A stretch of 61,255 nucleotides of DNA from Candidatus Bathyarchaeota archaeon (GCA_022865705.1 JALHTG010000100.1:1-61255), one strand, 5' to 3'. Counted from the first letter of the stretch, positions 36,107-45,958 are shown. Notes: generated by a model not told the origin, from the letters alone. Program-made: numbers and translations.

Positions 36107-37195
36107 CTATCTCGTGATCTCGATCTTTTTCATGGCATCAAGGTTCTTGTTATGGCTTTCAAAGAATCCTCTCACTGGCTCAAGAATACGTATGAGAGAC
36201 TCAGCCACACCCTTCTTCAGATCCAGAGGATGTAATTTGCCATTGGAATATTCCTTTTCAAGTTGGATAAAGGATTTGAGATCCACCGGCCCACCGTATT
36301 TGTCAGCCCGAGGAATGTGGATTCCTCCTTCCTCTGGGAACACTACGCACTTCGCGATCTCCAAGATCGGATTTCCCTCCGTGAGCCCTGCCGGGCAATA
36401 TGCAGCTCTGAGCTTGGAGCTGATCTCGTCAGGGCTGTCGTGAATCAGGATAGAGCTTGCAGCGATGCTCTTTGACATCTTTGACTTGATCTTCCGGTCC
36501 ATCTCCGAATCTTCGTCGAACCTTTCGGTGTCTTTCGATACTGGCTCCTGTAGACCTGTCAGGAGAGACGTATGAATGCATATCGGCTTCTTTCGGCCTA
36601 TTTTGTCGGCGACATCTCTAGCGAGCATGTGCACTTTGCGTTGATCCATTCCTGCGCATGCAACATCTAGATCCATGTGGAATATGTCTGCTGCCTGCAT
36701 GCACGGATATATCATCGTAGCCGTGTCCATGTCTGCGGTTTCCATACTTCTACCCATAATAGGTAGGGTTCTCCATATGCGATGAATGGAGGACAATTTT
36801 CCGATTCGAATGACTTTCTCCCAGTACGCCCTGTCCCCAGTCAGCTCAGAAGCCCAGATGTATCTGGTTCTCTCTGGGGGAACTCCTAGAGCGGTAAAGC
36901 AGTCTTTGAAGTAGTCGCCACATGTCCGTATGTTATCCATGTTTCCGCCCAACTTGTTGTTGATCCAAGAATGCCAATCGGCCAGAAATATGATGAACTC
37001 GAATCCCGCATTGATCATATCTCTAATCTTGGCGCCAGTGACTAGTCCTATCCCGATGTGCATAAATCCTGAGCATTCGAAGCCCCAATAGGCTCTCGGA
37101 TTCGATTTCGTTTCCAATAGTGTTCTGAGTTCAGAGGAGGTGACGATTTCCTCAACGTTCCTCGAAACAAGATTGAGCCTCCGCTCGATATCCAT
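36107..37195 (-). CDS. tyrS: Tyrosyl-tRNA synthetase (archaeal type)
   Basis: 362 residues from the ATG at 37195, which has GAAGGA eight bases before it; a TTG further out (37216) is also in frame. Class I signatures are the HIGH-type motif GFMHIGIGLV and KMSKSIAAS. Between them are YWGFECSGFMHIG and QAADIFHMDLDVACAGMDQRKVHM, typical of archaeal/eukaryotic TyrRS with its short C-terminal domain. It charges tRNA-Tyr. It forms a probable unit with the Toprim gene. Confidence 0.95.
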   Translation of the reverse strand: MDIERRLNLVSRNVEEIVTSSELRTLLETKSNPRAYWGFECSGFMHIGIGLVTGAKIRDMINAGFEFIIFLADWHSWINNKLGGNMDNIRTCGDYFKDCFTALGVPPERTRYIWASELTGDRAYWEKVIRIGKLSSIHRIWRTLPIMGRSMETADMDTATMIYPCMQAADIFHMDLDVACAGMDQRKVHMLARDVADKIGRKKPICIHTSLLTGLQEPVSKDTERFDEDSEMDRKIKSKMSKSIAASSILIHDSPDEISSKLRAAYCPAGLTEGNPILEIAKCVVFPEEGGIHIPRADKYGGPVDLKSFIQLEKEYSNGKLHPLDLKKGVAESLIRILEPVRGFFESHNKNLDAMKKIEITR

Positions 37196-37469
37196 TGTCG
37201 GAATCCTTCTTTGCAAACAGGTGCTTGTCTAGGGATGTTTTAAGTTGTTATGTCGCATCCCAATTCGTGCTTCGAGATGCGATGTCTTGCGAACCTAGAG
37301 CTAACCTGAGCAGTCTTGTCAGGCTAGATCTGTTGCCTACAACACTAACACCGAACGTCATAGAGGGGAAACTCCCCACTTAGCTGGCTCTCTCGGAGGT
37401 AGGCGTGTTATCGCACATCGCAACCGAGCTTGTCAATCCTTCCAGGTAGATGCTTGCCCAATGTGAAGG

Positions 37470-39161
37470 TTAAGTCTTGCCACCACTGCCCCTGTCCACC
37501 CTCTCTGACAAGAGCTTCTCGACATCACTCTCGAACGCCGCAACTGGGTTCTCTACTGCAAATCGCTGAAGGATTGTCGGGTCAATCTCTCCGAGGATCC
37601 CCACTTTACTGCCGTGCAGACTCATCACAGCCGCTCTTCCACGAATGAAGGAGATATTGTCCAGACGATCAATGGACCATGCTTTGATTCCCAGATTGTA
37701 CATAAGAGAATAGAGGACGGCCTGTATGTCTTCGTAGCTGACAGTGTGATCACATATCGCCCCTGAAAGCTTCCGCCGGTTCACAGTCCGCGTTGCCTCA
37801 TTGCCATCAATTAGAACCACATCTCCGCACTCGAAGACTCTCTGAGGATATGTCACATGCTTGTTGTAGCTAAGAAAGTTGAGGATACCCGGGAGGAGTC
37901 GGTTCCGCAAGACCGAATACTCCAAAGATACTGGATTTTCCACTTCTACAACTTTCTCTGCAGGCGTATTCATCTTCTCGAAGAGCACCTGTGGGTTGGC
38001 CAAAACGAAGGTGAATACTTCCTGGAACCCAAAGCCAATCATGAGATCCCGAATGACTCTGGTGAAAGTCGTGATCTCTCTTTCGTGACCTATCGTCGCA
38101 GTTAGAGGAACAGCTGGCTCGAATCTGCTGAATCCGTATGCGATTGCAATGTCCTCAATCAGATCAACCTCATGAAGAAGATCTCTCCGATATGATGGCG
38201 CAATGACTGTCAGAGTACCTCTGTTTTCTCCCTTCACGCCATATCTCATCTTCTTCAGGTGACTCGCGATCTCCTGGTTTCTGAGGTCGACTCCCAAGAC
38301 ATCCTGAACATTCTTTGTTCTTAGTTTCCAGGCTTGCGGAGATAGGTCGGGAGTTGTCTCCTCTCCTCCTGGAGCTATCACTCTCACAGTCTTTATCATA
38401 GCTCCTCTCTCCGCCAGTGTTGTGGCCATCAGCGTGGTGACGTGAGCGACCAATGCTTTGTGTGTTCCCGTCACATCCAGCAGAATATTTTTCGTTCGAT
38501 CTGTTACTCTTGTAAGAACACCATTGATTATTGGCGGTAGGGATAGGACGTTTCCATCAGAGTCGTAGAGTAGCGGGTAGCGACTGAAATGCGTGATTAT
38601 GTCCCCGTATTCTCTTCCTTTCGGTGTGAGCTCCAAAATCTCTTTTCCGCTCATTGATCGAGTTTCGTCAAGGGGAATGAAGCTGATTTTGTTTGGTTCC
38701 AGACCAGCGTAGGTGAGATCATGGGTTATCGTGTCAAGGTCATGAATCCCGATTGAAACGTTTCGTCGGTTTCTTCCGTATGTTGAGTGAAGTTTTTCCT
38801 GCATCTGCATAATCTGCCTGACAGCATCCCCACTTAGATTCACGTTTTCAATGACAGCAGATGACATGTAGGGCCTTATGTCTAGAACGCTTCGATCTAT
38901 TCTCAGAATCACATCGCTTCGCATTGCCTTGAACTTTCTCAACCCTGTTTCTATTCCGAGAAGGCCCCTCAGCTCCCTTGCTATTCCTTCAGTGCTCAGA
39001 AGATCCGGGCGGTCTGATGTGACCTCGACCGTCATTTCGTCTCCGATCGAACTCTGAGGGCTGCACTTAGTTCGATTGAGCGTCTCAATTAGGTGTTCTT
39101 GGGTCATCTCTCTTCCGATGAGGCTGCAGATATCTTTGACCGAAATCGTAATCGTAGGCAT
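37470..39161 (-). CDS. pheT: Phenylalanyl-tRNA synthetase beta subunit
   Basis: 563 residues, the short archaeal form without the bacterial N-terminal tRNA-binding and C-terminal anticodon domains. B1/B3 domain VTSDRPDLLSTEGIARELRGLLG, the B5 region YGVKGENRGTLTVIAPSYRRDLLHEVDLIEDIA, and the core domain with ENPVSLEYSVLRNRLLPG and VFECGDVV can be seen. It forms the alpha2-beta2 enzyme with PheS, whose stop lies 4 bases before its start. Confidence 0.96.
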   Translation of the reverse strand: MPTITISVKDICSLIGREMTQEHLIETLNRTKCSPQSSIGDEMTVEVTSDRPDLLSTEGIARELRGLLGIETGLRKFKAMRSDVILRIDRSVLDIRPYMSSAVIENVNLSGDAVRQIMQMQEKLHSTYGRNRRNVSIGIHDLDTITHDLTYAGLEPNKISFIPLDETRSMSGKEILELTPKGREYGDIITHFSRYPLLYDSDGNVLSLPPIINGVLTRVTDRTKNILLDVTGTHKALVAHVTTLMATTLAERGAMIKTVRVIAPGGEETTPDLSPQAWKLRTKNVQDVLGVDLRNQEIASHLKKMRYGVKGENRGTLTVIAPSYRRDLLHEVDLIEDIAIAYGFSRFEPAVPLTATIGHEREITTFTRVIRDLMIGFGFQEVFTFVLANPQVLFEKMNTPAEKVVEVENPVSLEYSVLRNRLLPGILNFLSYNKHVTYPQRVFECGDVVLIDGNEATRTVNRRKLSGAICDHTVSYEDIQAVLYSLMYNLGIKAWSIDRLDNISFIRGRAAVMSLHGSKVGILGEIDPTILQRFAVENPVAAFESDVEKLLSERVDRGSGGKT

Positions 39162-39165
39162 TGTC

Positions 39166-40644
39166 TCACCTTACTGGTTTTGTCCTCAGCCAGTCTAGTC
39201 TTCTTGAGTAGAGTTCACGAATATCGTCTATTCCCAAAGCGATCATGGCCAATCGGTCAAAGCCTATGCCCCAAGCTATCACCGGAAAATCCACTCCAAG
39301 CGGTCTTAAGACCTCAGGACGAAAGACTCCAGAGCCCACGAATTCGACCCAACCAAGCTTTGGATGTCTCACATAGGATTCAACGCTGGGCTCAGTGAAC
39401 GGAAAGTAGTGTGGTCTGAACTTCACTTCACCCAAACCAAGGACTGCTGCAAACTCTCTCAGAAAACCCAGCAGATGACGCAGAGTGATTCCTTTGTCTC
39501 CGACAATGCCATCCAGTTGATAGAACTCCATTGCGTGTTGGGCGTCCAAAACATCTGGCCTGAAGACCTTAGAAAGACAATACATCTTGATGGGGGGTTT
39601 TCGATGGGTTGAGAGATATCTTACCGAAACTGCAGTCGTCTGCGTTCTCAGAACCAATCTTCTCGCAACATCGTACTTCCATTTGTATCCCCACCCAGTT
39701 GATTTGGTTGTCCAACCGTTCTCGTGCGTATGCTTCACTCTTTTTGCCAAGTCATGGAGTTCGATTTCTCCTAGCCTCGGATTTTTCACTCTATAACTGT
39801 CGTGTATCTCCCTGGCGGGATGGTCCTGAGCTTGAAATAGTACGTCGAAGTTCCAAAACTCAGTCTCGACGAAAGGGCCCTCATACTCCTCAAAACCCAT
39901 AGCCGTCAAGACTCGTTTTGCTTCATCTATGAACTCCACGAAGACATGCTTCTTTGCTGGGTAAAGTTCTGGTGGGGAGGCGGAAATGTCATACTCTCTC
40001 AGTCTGATGTTCCTCCATGTGCCGTTGGCAATCAGATCCGATGTCAGCGCCGTTATCTCCTCAGTAGTCTTGACTCCCTTTCCGACGACTTCAAAGCCAG
40101 AGCCTGTAAGCTCAATGCTCCTCTCAGTTCTTTCGTCTAGCTCAACTAGGTTCCGGCCTTTCAGCACTGCCAGGGCCTCTTTCAGTTCATTTGGAATTTG
40201 ATCTATCTCCAAACGTTTCTTCTCGTAGATTATTCTGAGAAGTGACTCATCGGCAGTCTTATCTGGCTCTCTTGCGACTGAAAGAACAAGTTGGCCGTTT
40301 CTCTTAGTAACCTCTCCCCAGCCTTTTCTTCGAATCCAACCTATTGCTATGGTCATCATGCTCTCAGAGACATGTGTTTTCCTGCTGAGTTCTCCAACAT
40401 CTGACTCACCACCTGCTCCAAGAGCAGCTTCAACCAGTCTTCTTTCAGGAACCTTCACTTCAGCGTAGGACATGCCTTCTTCAGTCAGTGTCACGAATGT
40501 TCTTTTTCTCTCCGAGATTGTCAGTAGCTTCTGGCTTTGCAAAGAGAGAGCTGCTCTCATAGCAGCCGAGAGTTGCAGTCCGCTTTCTCGAGCTACTTGA
40601 TCTATCGTTCCTTTGCCTTGAATCCGCTCTAGCGCATTGAGCAT
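39166..40644 (-). CDS. pheS: Phenylalanyl-tRNA synthetase alpha subunit
   Basis: 492 residues. An N-terminal winged-helix region (1-190) binds tRNA, followed by the class II catalytic core: motif 1 near MGFEEYEGPFVETEFWNFD, motif 2 with KVFRPDVLDAQHAMEFYQ, and motif 3 GIGFDRLAMIALGIDDIRELY. HKPRE-type residues for phenylalanine binding occur in RHPKLGWVEFVGSGVFRPEVL. It pairs with PheT. An AT-rich bidirectional TATA region (GCTTATATTTAT, around 40721) lies between this gene and TrpS. Confidence 0.96.
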   Translation of the reverse strand: MLNALERIQGKGTIDQVARESGLQLSAAMRAALSLQSQKLLTISERKRTFVTLTEEGMSYAEVKVPERRLVEAALGAGGESDVGELSRKTHVSESMMTIAIGWIRRKGWGEVTKRNGQLVLSVAREPDKTADESLLRIIYEKKRLEIDQIPNELKEALAVLKGRNLVELDERTERSIELTGSGFEVVGKGVKTTEEITALTSDLIANGTWRNIRLREYDISASPPELYPAKKHVFVEFIDEAKRVLTAMGFEEYEGPFVETEFWNFDVLFQAQDHPAREIHDSYRVKNPRLGEIELHDLAKRVKHTHENGWTTKSTGWGYKWKYDVARRLVLRTQTTAVSVRYLSTHRKPPIKMYCLSKVFRPDVLDAQHAMEFYQLDGIVGDKGITLRHLLGFLREFAAVLGLGEVKFRPHYFPFTEPSVESYVRHPKLGWVEFVGSGVFRPEVLRPLGVDFPVIAWGIGFDRLAMIALGIDDIRELYSRRLDWLRTKPVR

Positions 40645-40722
40645 TCTGGCTTCATTTTCTCGAAAGTTCAGGCAAATCTAAGCTCCTCGAGCACCAATCC
40701 CGTGTCAGTTCGCTTCCAACGC

Positions 40723-40732
40723 TTATATTTAT
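40723..40732 (+). promoter_or_regulatory. TATA box of trpS
   Basis: TTATATTTAT lies about 60 bases before the trpS ATG. It gives a predicted transcription start near 40755 and a leader of roughly 30 bases. The same AT-rich element could also serve the divergent pheS gene. Confidence 0.45.
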
Positions 40733-40787
40733 TTCAGAAGGCTCCATCTGTACAATCAGGGTCATCAGGGAGGGCTCGTCTGCGAAT

Positions 40788-41900
40788 ATGTCAAAGGGAA
40801 TCACGCCTTGGGAGTTTGAGTTGGAGCAGGTGGACTATGTCAGGATTGTTGAGGAATTTGGCCTACAACCAATGACATCTGAACTCCTGAAACGAATGAA
40901 GAACAAGCACAGATTGTTCGAAAGAAAGGTCATTTTCGCTCATAGAGACTTTGGTCTGATACTTGACGCCCAAGACAAAGGCCAAGAGTTCGTAGTGCTT
41001 ACAGGAATGATGCCTTCAGGCAAATTCCATTTCGGCCACAAGCTGATCGCCGAGCTCATGGCATGGTATCAAGAACAAGGCATCATGCTCTACATTCCAA
41101 TCTCAGACATCGAGGCAGATGTGATAAGAGGAATCGATGCCGACTCATGTAGAGAAATAGTCGTTAATGAGTACATCCTGAACTATCTTGCCCTAGGCGT
41201 TGATCTTGTGAGCAAGGACAAATGCTGTCTCTACAGCCAATGGAGGAACGACTTGGTCCGGAACCTCTCGTTCAAAGCTGCTTCAAAGGTTACATTCAGT
41301 CAAATGCATGCGGTCTACGGATTCAGCAATTCAGACAACATGGGCAAGATCTTCTTCCCTCTGATTGATGCTGCAGACATTCTGCATCCTCAGCTTCCTG
41401 AGAGAGGAGGAGTCAAACCAGTGTTGGTCCCAGTCGGGATTGACCAAGACCCACACTTGAGAGTGAGCAGAGACATAGCCCCCCGCTTGGGAATGATAAA
41501 ACCGTCCTCTATCTACACGAAAATGATGTCAAGTCTTCAAGGACGGGGGACAAAGATGTCAAGCAGCAAGCCAGAAACAGCAATCTTTCTGACAGACACG
41601 ATTGAAGTTGTCAAACAGAAATTGAAAGACGCCTTCACGGGAGGACGAGAAACAATTCAAGAGCAAAAGCGATTGGGAGGACAACCAGAGAAGTGCGTCA
41701 TCTACGAATTTCTCCTCTTTCACTTTGAAGATGAGCTATTGGAGAGCACTTATGAGAAGTGTACTTCAGGCGCTTTGCTGTGCGGCGAGTGTAAAGCAGT
41801 TGTCTCAAAGAGAATTGTGAAATTCCTTGAGGAGATTCAGAGAAAAAGAGAAGAAGCCAAGTCACTTCTCCCGAAGATCTATGAGAACCAGCTAATCTAG
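40788..41900 (+). CDS. trpS: Tryptophanyl-tRNA synthetase (archaeal type)
   Basis: 370 residues. Class I signatures are GMMPSGKFHFGHKL (HIGH-like HFGH) and GTKMSSSKPETAIFL (KMSSS). The archaeal/eukaryotic features VGIDQDPHLRVSRDIA and MYGFSNSDNMGKI-like residues around ASKVTFSQMHAVYGFSNSDN mark it as TrpRS rather than TyrRS. The C-terminal domain with CGECKAVVSKRIVKFLEE binds the anticodon. Map begins 17 bases after the stop, so the two are probably co-transcribed. Confidence 0.95.
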   Translation: MSKGITPWEFELEQVDYVRIVEEFGLQPMTSELLKRMKNKHRLFERKVIFAHRDFGLILDAQDKGQEFVVLTGMMPSGKFHFGHKLIAELMAWYQEQGIMLYIPISDIEADVIRGIDADSCREIVVNEYILNYLALGVDLVSKDKCCLYSQWRNDLVRNLSFKAASKVTFSQMHAVYGFSNSDNMGKIFFPLIDAADILHPQLPERGGVKPVLVPVGIDQDPHLRVSRDIAPRLGMIKPSSIYTKMMSSLQGRGTKMSSSKPETAIFLTDTIEVVKQKLKDAFTGGRETIQEQKRLGGQPEKCVIYEFLLFHFEDELLESTYEKCTSGALLCGECKAVVSKRIVKFLEEIQRKREEAKSLLPKIYENQLI

Positions 41901-41916
41901 CCTTGAGGCTCCCAGA

Positions 41917-42819
41917 TTGGTTTCAGATACAGATCTTGAATGCTACAGGAAAGCAGGAAGAATTGTTGGCCAGACAAGAAAGGTGGTTCCTGGCCTTGTT
42001 AGAGAAGGCATTAAGATCATTGACATCTGCGAAAAGATAGAGAACATGATTGTTCAGTCGGGAGGAAAGCCAGCATTTCCTTGCAACGTGGATGTGAATG
42101 ATGTTGCGGCCCACTATACTTCACCGTTTGGAGACACTTCACGAGTACCAAAAGGATCAATTGTCAAAGTCGACTTCGGCGCTCACGTTAATGGATTCAT
42201 TGCAGACAGCGCTGTCACGGTGTCACTTAGCCCGGTACTCGCGCCGATGATCTCTGTGGCAGAGGAAGCGCTGAGGAAGGCCCTTGAGATTGTTCGTCCA
42301 GGGGTTAGGACACCTGATGTGGGAGCATTGATTCAAGAAACGATTGAGAAAAGAGGGTTCAGGCCTATTTGGAATTTGACAGGCCATGTCATAGATAGAT
42401 ACATTGTCCATACGGGAGAGTCAATACCTAACGTGGGAAGAATGAGTGGGGGAAAGTTCAAGGAAGGCCAAGTATGTGCGCTGGAGCCTTTTGTTACTTC
42501 GATGTCGGCAAAAGGAGAAGTGAGAGACTCCGACAAGGCCTACATATTCAGATTCTCTAAAAGAAAAGGACCCACTAGTCAGGAAGGAAAACGTCTGATT
42601 GCACTTGTAGAAGAAAGATTTCGAACTCTTCCGTTTGCAAGGCGTTGGCTTGCAGGACTGGATTCGTTTGAGAGTGTCGAATCGGCGTTTGACGAGCTGA
42701 TTAGGTCTAAGTCTGTTCTTGGTTATCCTGTGCTGGTGGAGAGAAGTGGGGCACTTGTCGCTCAGGCTGAGCATACTGTTTTGATCACAAACGATGGATG
42801 TGAGAATCTCACAGCCTAG
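41917..42819 (+). CDS. map: Type II methionine aminopeptidase
   Basis: 300 residues from a TTG. The M24 metal ligands are visible in order: VKVDFGAHVNGFIADSAVTV (two aspartates), LTGHVIDRYIVHTG (histidine), QVCALEPFVTSM (glutamate) and LVAQAEHTVLI (glutamate). The insertion of about 60 residues between the histidine and the last glutamate is the type II helical domain. It removes initiator methionine from nascent proteins. Its 3' end overlaps the convergent small membrane gene by four bases. Confidence 0.95.
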   Translation: MVSDTDLECYRKAGRIVGQTRKVVPGLVREGIKIIDICEKIENMIVQSGGKPAFPCNVDVNDVAAHYTSPFGDTSRVPKGSIVKVDFGAHVNGFIADSAVTVSLSPVLAPMISVAEEALRKALEIVRPGVRTPDVGALIQETIEKRGFRPIWNLTGHVIDRYIVHTGESIPNVGRMSGGKFKEGQVCALEPFVTSMSAKGEVRDSDKAYIFRFSKRKGPTSQEGKRLIALVEERFRTLPFARRWLAGLDSFESVESAFDELIRSKSVLGYPVLVERSGALVAQAEHTVLITNDGCENLTA

Positions 42820-43220
42820 TCGTGCTTCTTTTTGGGCTCCTCTTGATAGATTTGGTTGATGTACATGGCTTCTCCGCATTGTTGGCATTTTTCAGCTTCC
42901 TTCAGAACATAGTCTCCTACTGCGAAATTTCTCATAACTTTGAAGTTGCACTTGCTACATAGCGCGACTGTCAGAACCTTCGCCCCGAGGCGTGAAAGAA
43001 TAGACGCCCTTCTTCTGATCTGCATAAGAGAACTCATCGCAAGCAAAATGCCAATTAGGCTAATGAAGACTGTATAATAGAAGCTCTCCATATTTCCTTC
43101 CTTCATTGATAGAAAGCCGCTGTAGAGCATCCACGCTGAATATCCCAGAACAACTATGCTGAAGGCTATGAGCAGATAGAAATACATGCTACTAGCTGAT
43201 CTCGCCTGCATCAGTTTCAC
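42816..43220 (-). CDS. Membrane protein with C-terminal zinc ribbon
   Basis: 134 residues. Two transmembrane helices (about 13-35 and 47-67) precede a soluble tail carrying CSKCNF and CQQCGEA, a CxxC...CxxC zinc ribbon, and a basic EPKKKHD end. It lies directly after the DUF1512 gene with no spacer, so the two are very likely one transcript and may form one membrane unit. No family name recognised; the ribbon suggests RNA or protein binding on the cytoplasmic side. Confidence 0.75.
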   Translation of the reverse strand: MKLMQARSASSMYFYLLIAFSIVVLGYSAWMLYSGFLSMKEGNMESFYYTVFISLIGILLAMSSLMQIRRRASILSRLGAKVLTVALCSKCNFKVMRNFAVGDYVLKEAEKCQQCGEAMYINQIYQEEPKKKHD

Positions 43221-44369
43221 CTACTGGCCGATGCCGACTGTGTTCCCGATCCCAGCCACGATGACTGTCTCACCTTCTTTTGTCCGATCGAGAATAAGTT
43301 TTCTGATTCTTGCAAGAGCTAACTCTGCTCCTTCAAAGATCTCCTTTTTCATCGGAGCAATGGCCTCCTGTATGCTTTCCTTGATTATGATTGCATATAC
43401 CTGAGTCTTGTGTTTCACCGCTTCCTCTTCTATCTTGAATCGCTCTGTTCCTGGTCCTCCAATGGCCGCCCCTACACCCTCGCTGATTTCCCCTGTCTTA
43501 TCTCCCTCTAGTTTCAAGGCTGCATCTACCATCACTACCATCGCGATCTTCCCACCATTCTCTTCAATGATCTGCCTTATTGCATCGCCCGGCTTTCCCA
43601 CATTCCCGCCAGGGCCTTCAGCCTTGAGTGAAATCACTCTTCGACCTTCGATCAAGGTTTCAGCAACCACCACGTCTTTGCTGACTTTTCGTTTCTCCTT
43701 ACCTTGCATGAGCTTGGCCGCCACCAGTGCGCCGGCTCCATCTCCTATTGGCTGACCTTGTGAGAAGGCTCTTCCAGCGGCCACAAGTGCCTCGGCTTCC
43801 TGCATTATCAGAGGGAGAACCATCTGGATCTGGAATATTATGTAGAAACTTGAAGTTCTCTTCCCTAGAAGATAGTAATGCTGCACGATCCTGTAGATTG
43901 TATTCAGAGCTTGAGAAGCTTCTATCAGATTCTCAAGATTGTTTATCTGCGATTCGTCTGCCTCGGGCGCGATCCTCTTTACGTCATCTTTGAATTTCAT
44001 TTCTCGAACATCGAGAAGATGATCCAACTTCCAGACGATTCCTGCGGGATCCATTCCTTCGGGCGGTATGAGAAATTGCTCAAGCATCACGTTGAGCTCA
44101 GGCGTAGGATCTTCCTTAGATTTTCCAATCTCCTTCAACGTCTTTAGGCTGAGGAGCTTAGCATCGTTCTTCATGTACTCAAGGCGTTTCACGACTCCAT
44201 CAAGCTCGAAGAGCATGAGACGGACCTGTATCTTCTGTCCAAAGAACATGAACAGAATGAAGGAGAGGTACATCAGTAGAGAAATGATTGTGTTGAGGAC
44301 ATCTCCTGAAGGGCCAAACGGCGAGCCCGTAACTGAAAGGACTGAGATCAACTGAACTTCCTCTAGCAA
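43221..44369 (-). CDS. DUF1512 archaeal membrane-anchored protein
   Basis: 382 residues. One hydrophobic helix near the N-terminus (about 27-45) is followed by a helical region and a conserved C-terminal domain with EALVAAGRAFSQGQPIGDGAGALVAAKL, VISLKAEGPGGNVGKPGDAI and IVAGIGNTVGIGQ at the very end. This is the archaeal DUF1512 family, to my recollection; function unknown. It is translated immediately before the zinc-ribbon membrane protein. The next gene upstream on this strand is 5S rRNA, so read-through from it is possible. Confidence 0.85.
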   Translation of the reverse strand: MLEEVQLISVLSVTGSPFGPSGDVLNTIISLLMYLSFILFMFFGQKIQVRLMLFELDGVVKRLEYMKNDAKLLSLKTLKEIGKSKEDPTPELNVMLEQFLIPPEGMDPAGIVWKLDHLLDVREMKFKDDVKRIAPEADESQINNLENLIEASQALNTIYRIVQHYYLLGKRTSSFYIIFQIQMVLPLIMQEAEALVAAGRAFSQGQPIGDGAGALVAAKLMQGKEKRKVSKDVVVAETLIEGRRVISLKAEGPGGNVGKPGDAIRQIIEENGGKIAMVVMVDAALKLEGDKTGEISEGVGAAIGGPGTERFKIEEEAVKHKTQVYAIIIKESIQEAIAPMKKEIFEGAELALARIRKLILDRTKEGETVIVAGIGNTVGIGQ

Positions 44370-44423
44370 ACCTTTCCCTAAGACTGCTAGGTGCCTGTTA
44401 TAAACCTTAATCGAACTCTCGAT

Positions 44424-44550
44424 GGAGCTGGCAGCTGTCCAAGTTTCGCATGGGCTCTCGCACCATACTACAGCCTGAATCGCCTAGGAGATTCACTGCC
44501 GTGTTCGGAATGGGTACGGGTCCTAGCTCCTAGCTATGGCCGCCAACTCC
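44424..44550 (-). rRNA. rrf: 5S ribosomal RNA
   Basis: The minus strand contains the universal core CCCGTACCCATTCCGAACAC, and the ends fold together: GGAGTTGGCGGC at the 5' side pairs with GCTGCCAGCTCC at the 3' side, twelve pairs with two G-U. Length is about 127 bases. A TATA-like CTTAATTATT at 44571-44580 lies 20-30 bases upstream of the 5' end. No 16S or 23S gene is in the window, so the 5S gene is unlinked here, as in many archaea. Ends are set from the helix and may differ by a few bases. Confidence 0.93.
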
Positions 44551-44569
44551 GTTTTGTGGATGAGATGAC

Positions 44570-44580
44570 GAATAATTAAG
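44570..44580 (-). promoter_or_regulatory. TATA box of 5S rRNA
   Basis: Minus strand reads CTTAATTATT, centred about 26 bases upstream of the 5S 5' end at 44550. The distance fits an archaeal promoter that starts at the mature 5' end. Confidence 0.6.
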
Positions 44581-44695
44581 CATTGTCTTGCTCTTTCAGT
44601 CGGAACAGACACGGCCTCTTCGAATCAGAGAGCGTTTTCACAACGATCTTAATAATATGGAGATAATACGTAAAGGTCGTTGCGAGGAACCATCC

Positions 44696-45511
44696 GTGTC
44701 AGATAAGAGAAGACCATTGTCTCTTGAAGTGGCATTGTCCGCAACTTGCGCTGTCCTGTATGCAATGGGATCCTTCGCCACGGCGTATGTATACTCTCCT
44801 TGGGGATCAGGCCAATTCAGACCAGCGGTCGTGATCCCGGCTGTGTTTGCCACTCTGTTCGGGCCATTGATTGGTGGCCTTGGAGCGGCTGTTGGAACAC
44901 TGGTCGCAGACTCAGCGAGCCATGGACAGATCTATGTCAGGAGTCTTGTGTCGGCCGTTCCAGGAAACTTTTTAGGATTCTATCTTTTTGGGTGGTTCAT
45001 GAGGAGAAAGTTTAGTCTGGAAAACTTCATCAGGACATCTCAGATCACTCTCATAGTCTCTAACGTGATTGTCGCCTTCCTCTACGTGTATTTCCGCGCT
45101 TTTGTGGACGTTTCTTACCCTGTAGCTTTCAGAGAAGGGTGGGTCTACATATCTTTGGGATTGATTGCTTGGTGGTACGTTACGATGCTTCCGTTTGTGT
45201 TGCTTCTTGGGCCTCCGTTGATTCGATCAATTGCTTCGGCTTTCCCTGGACTGGTTTCTGAAGAGACGAGGTCTTCAAGCTGGAAGGGAGAAGCGCTCAA
45301 AAGAAGTTTCTTTCTGGCCCTGATCCTTCCAGGCCTATTTATGTTGCTGATCGGAATACTGGTAACACTTGCTGACCCAGGACAGATTTTGACACTAAGA
45401 CTTGCACCGAGTGCACTGATACTTGCAGGCATGCAGGTAATGTTTGTAGGAAGTGGGATTGTTCTTCTCGTTCTCGGGACAGCGATCTATGTGACTACAA
45501 AGTCAAAGTAG
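44696..45511 (+). CDS. Membrane protein similar to ECF transporter S components
   Basis: 271 residues from the GTG at 44696, chosen because a TATA-like CTTAATAAT sits at about 44648-44656 and GAGG lies nine bases before it; an ATG at 44657 is also in frame. About six to seven hydrophobic helices are present. Segments ALSATCAVLYAMGSF, FRPAVVIPAVFATLFGPLIG and LGAAVGTLVADSASHG resemble substrate-binding ECF S proteins, which bind vitamins or metals and need an energising module. No A or T subunit is nearby. Substrate unknown. Confidence 0.65.
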   Translation: MSDKRRPLSLEVALSATCAVLYAMGSFATAYVYSPWGSGQFRPAVVIPAVFATLFGPLIGGLGAAVGTLVADSASHGQIYVRSLVSAVPGNFLGFYLFGWFMRRKFSLENFIRTSQITLIVSNVIVAFLYVYFRAFVDVSYPVAFREGWVYISLGLIAWWYVTMLPFVLLLGPPLIRSIASAFPGLVSEETRSSSWKGEALKRSFFLALILPGLFMLLIGILVTLADPGQILTLRLAPSALILAGMQVMFVGSGIVLLVLGTAIYVTTKSK

Positions 45512-45718
45512 TGGCGCAGACTTCAGGAAGCCTGTACTGGACCTCGTACGTTCCCAGAAATAGCGCGTGCTCAACGTCGATGCCGTGCGGAATCAACCAA
45601 GCCAGATTGACGTCAACTACGACGATTAAGAAGAAGACGATTCCCTGAGAAGCCCGATGATGAATCTGGAACACTCCATTCCTTCGGTGGAGTAGTTGGG
45701 CAGTATCAGGCAGGAAGG

Positions 45719-45958
45719 CTAACGTTTCACTTGCTCAGGAGAGGCAACGTAGTTAGAACACAACCTACAGTAATAGGCATCCAACGAGGGAAAGTACTGA
45801 ACCTCACAGTGATGAATAGGGCAGGCAGCGTAGGTTGAATATGTCAGTCTTAGAAGAATGATCACGAGAAGGAACACTCCTACATTGAGGGCAAAGACGA
45901 ACCAGAAGAACTGTTCAGTGCTTACAATCTGTGGGCCTAGAGTGCTTTGGTAACTCAT
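45719..45958 (-). CDS. Small membrane protein with zinc-ribbon-like cysteines
   Basis: 79 residues. A transmembrane helix at about 17-38 (FFWFVFALNVGVFLLVIILL) is followed by CPIHHCEVQYFPSLDAYYCRLC, a short CxxxxC...CxxC set that could bind zinc. The C-terminus is basic. The frame has no alternative explanation, but its length makes it moderately supported only. No family recognised. Confidence 0.5.
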   Translation of the reverse strand: MSYQSTLGPQIVSTEQFFWFVFALNVGVFLLVIILLRLTYSTYAACPIHHCEVQYFPSLDAYYCRLCSNYVASPEQVKR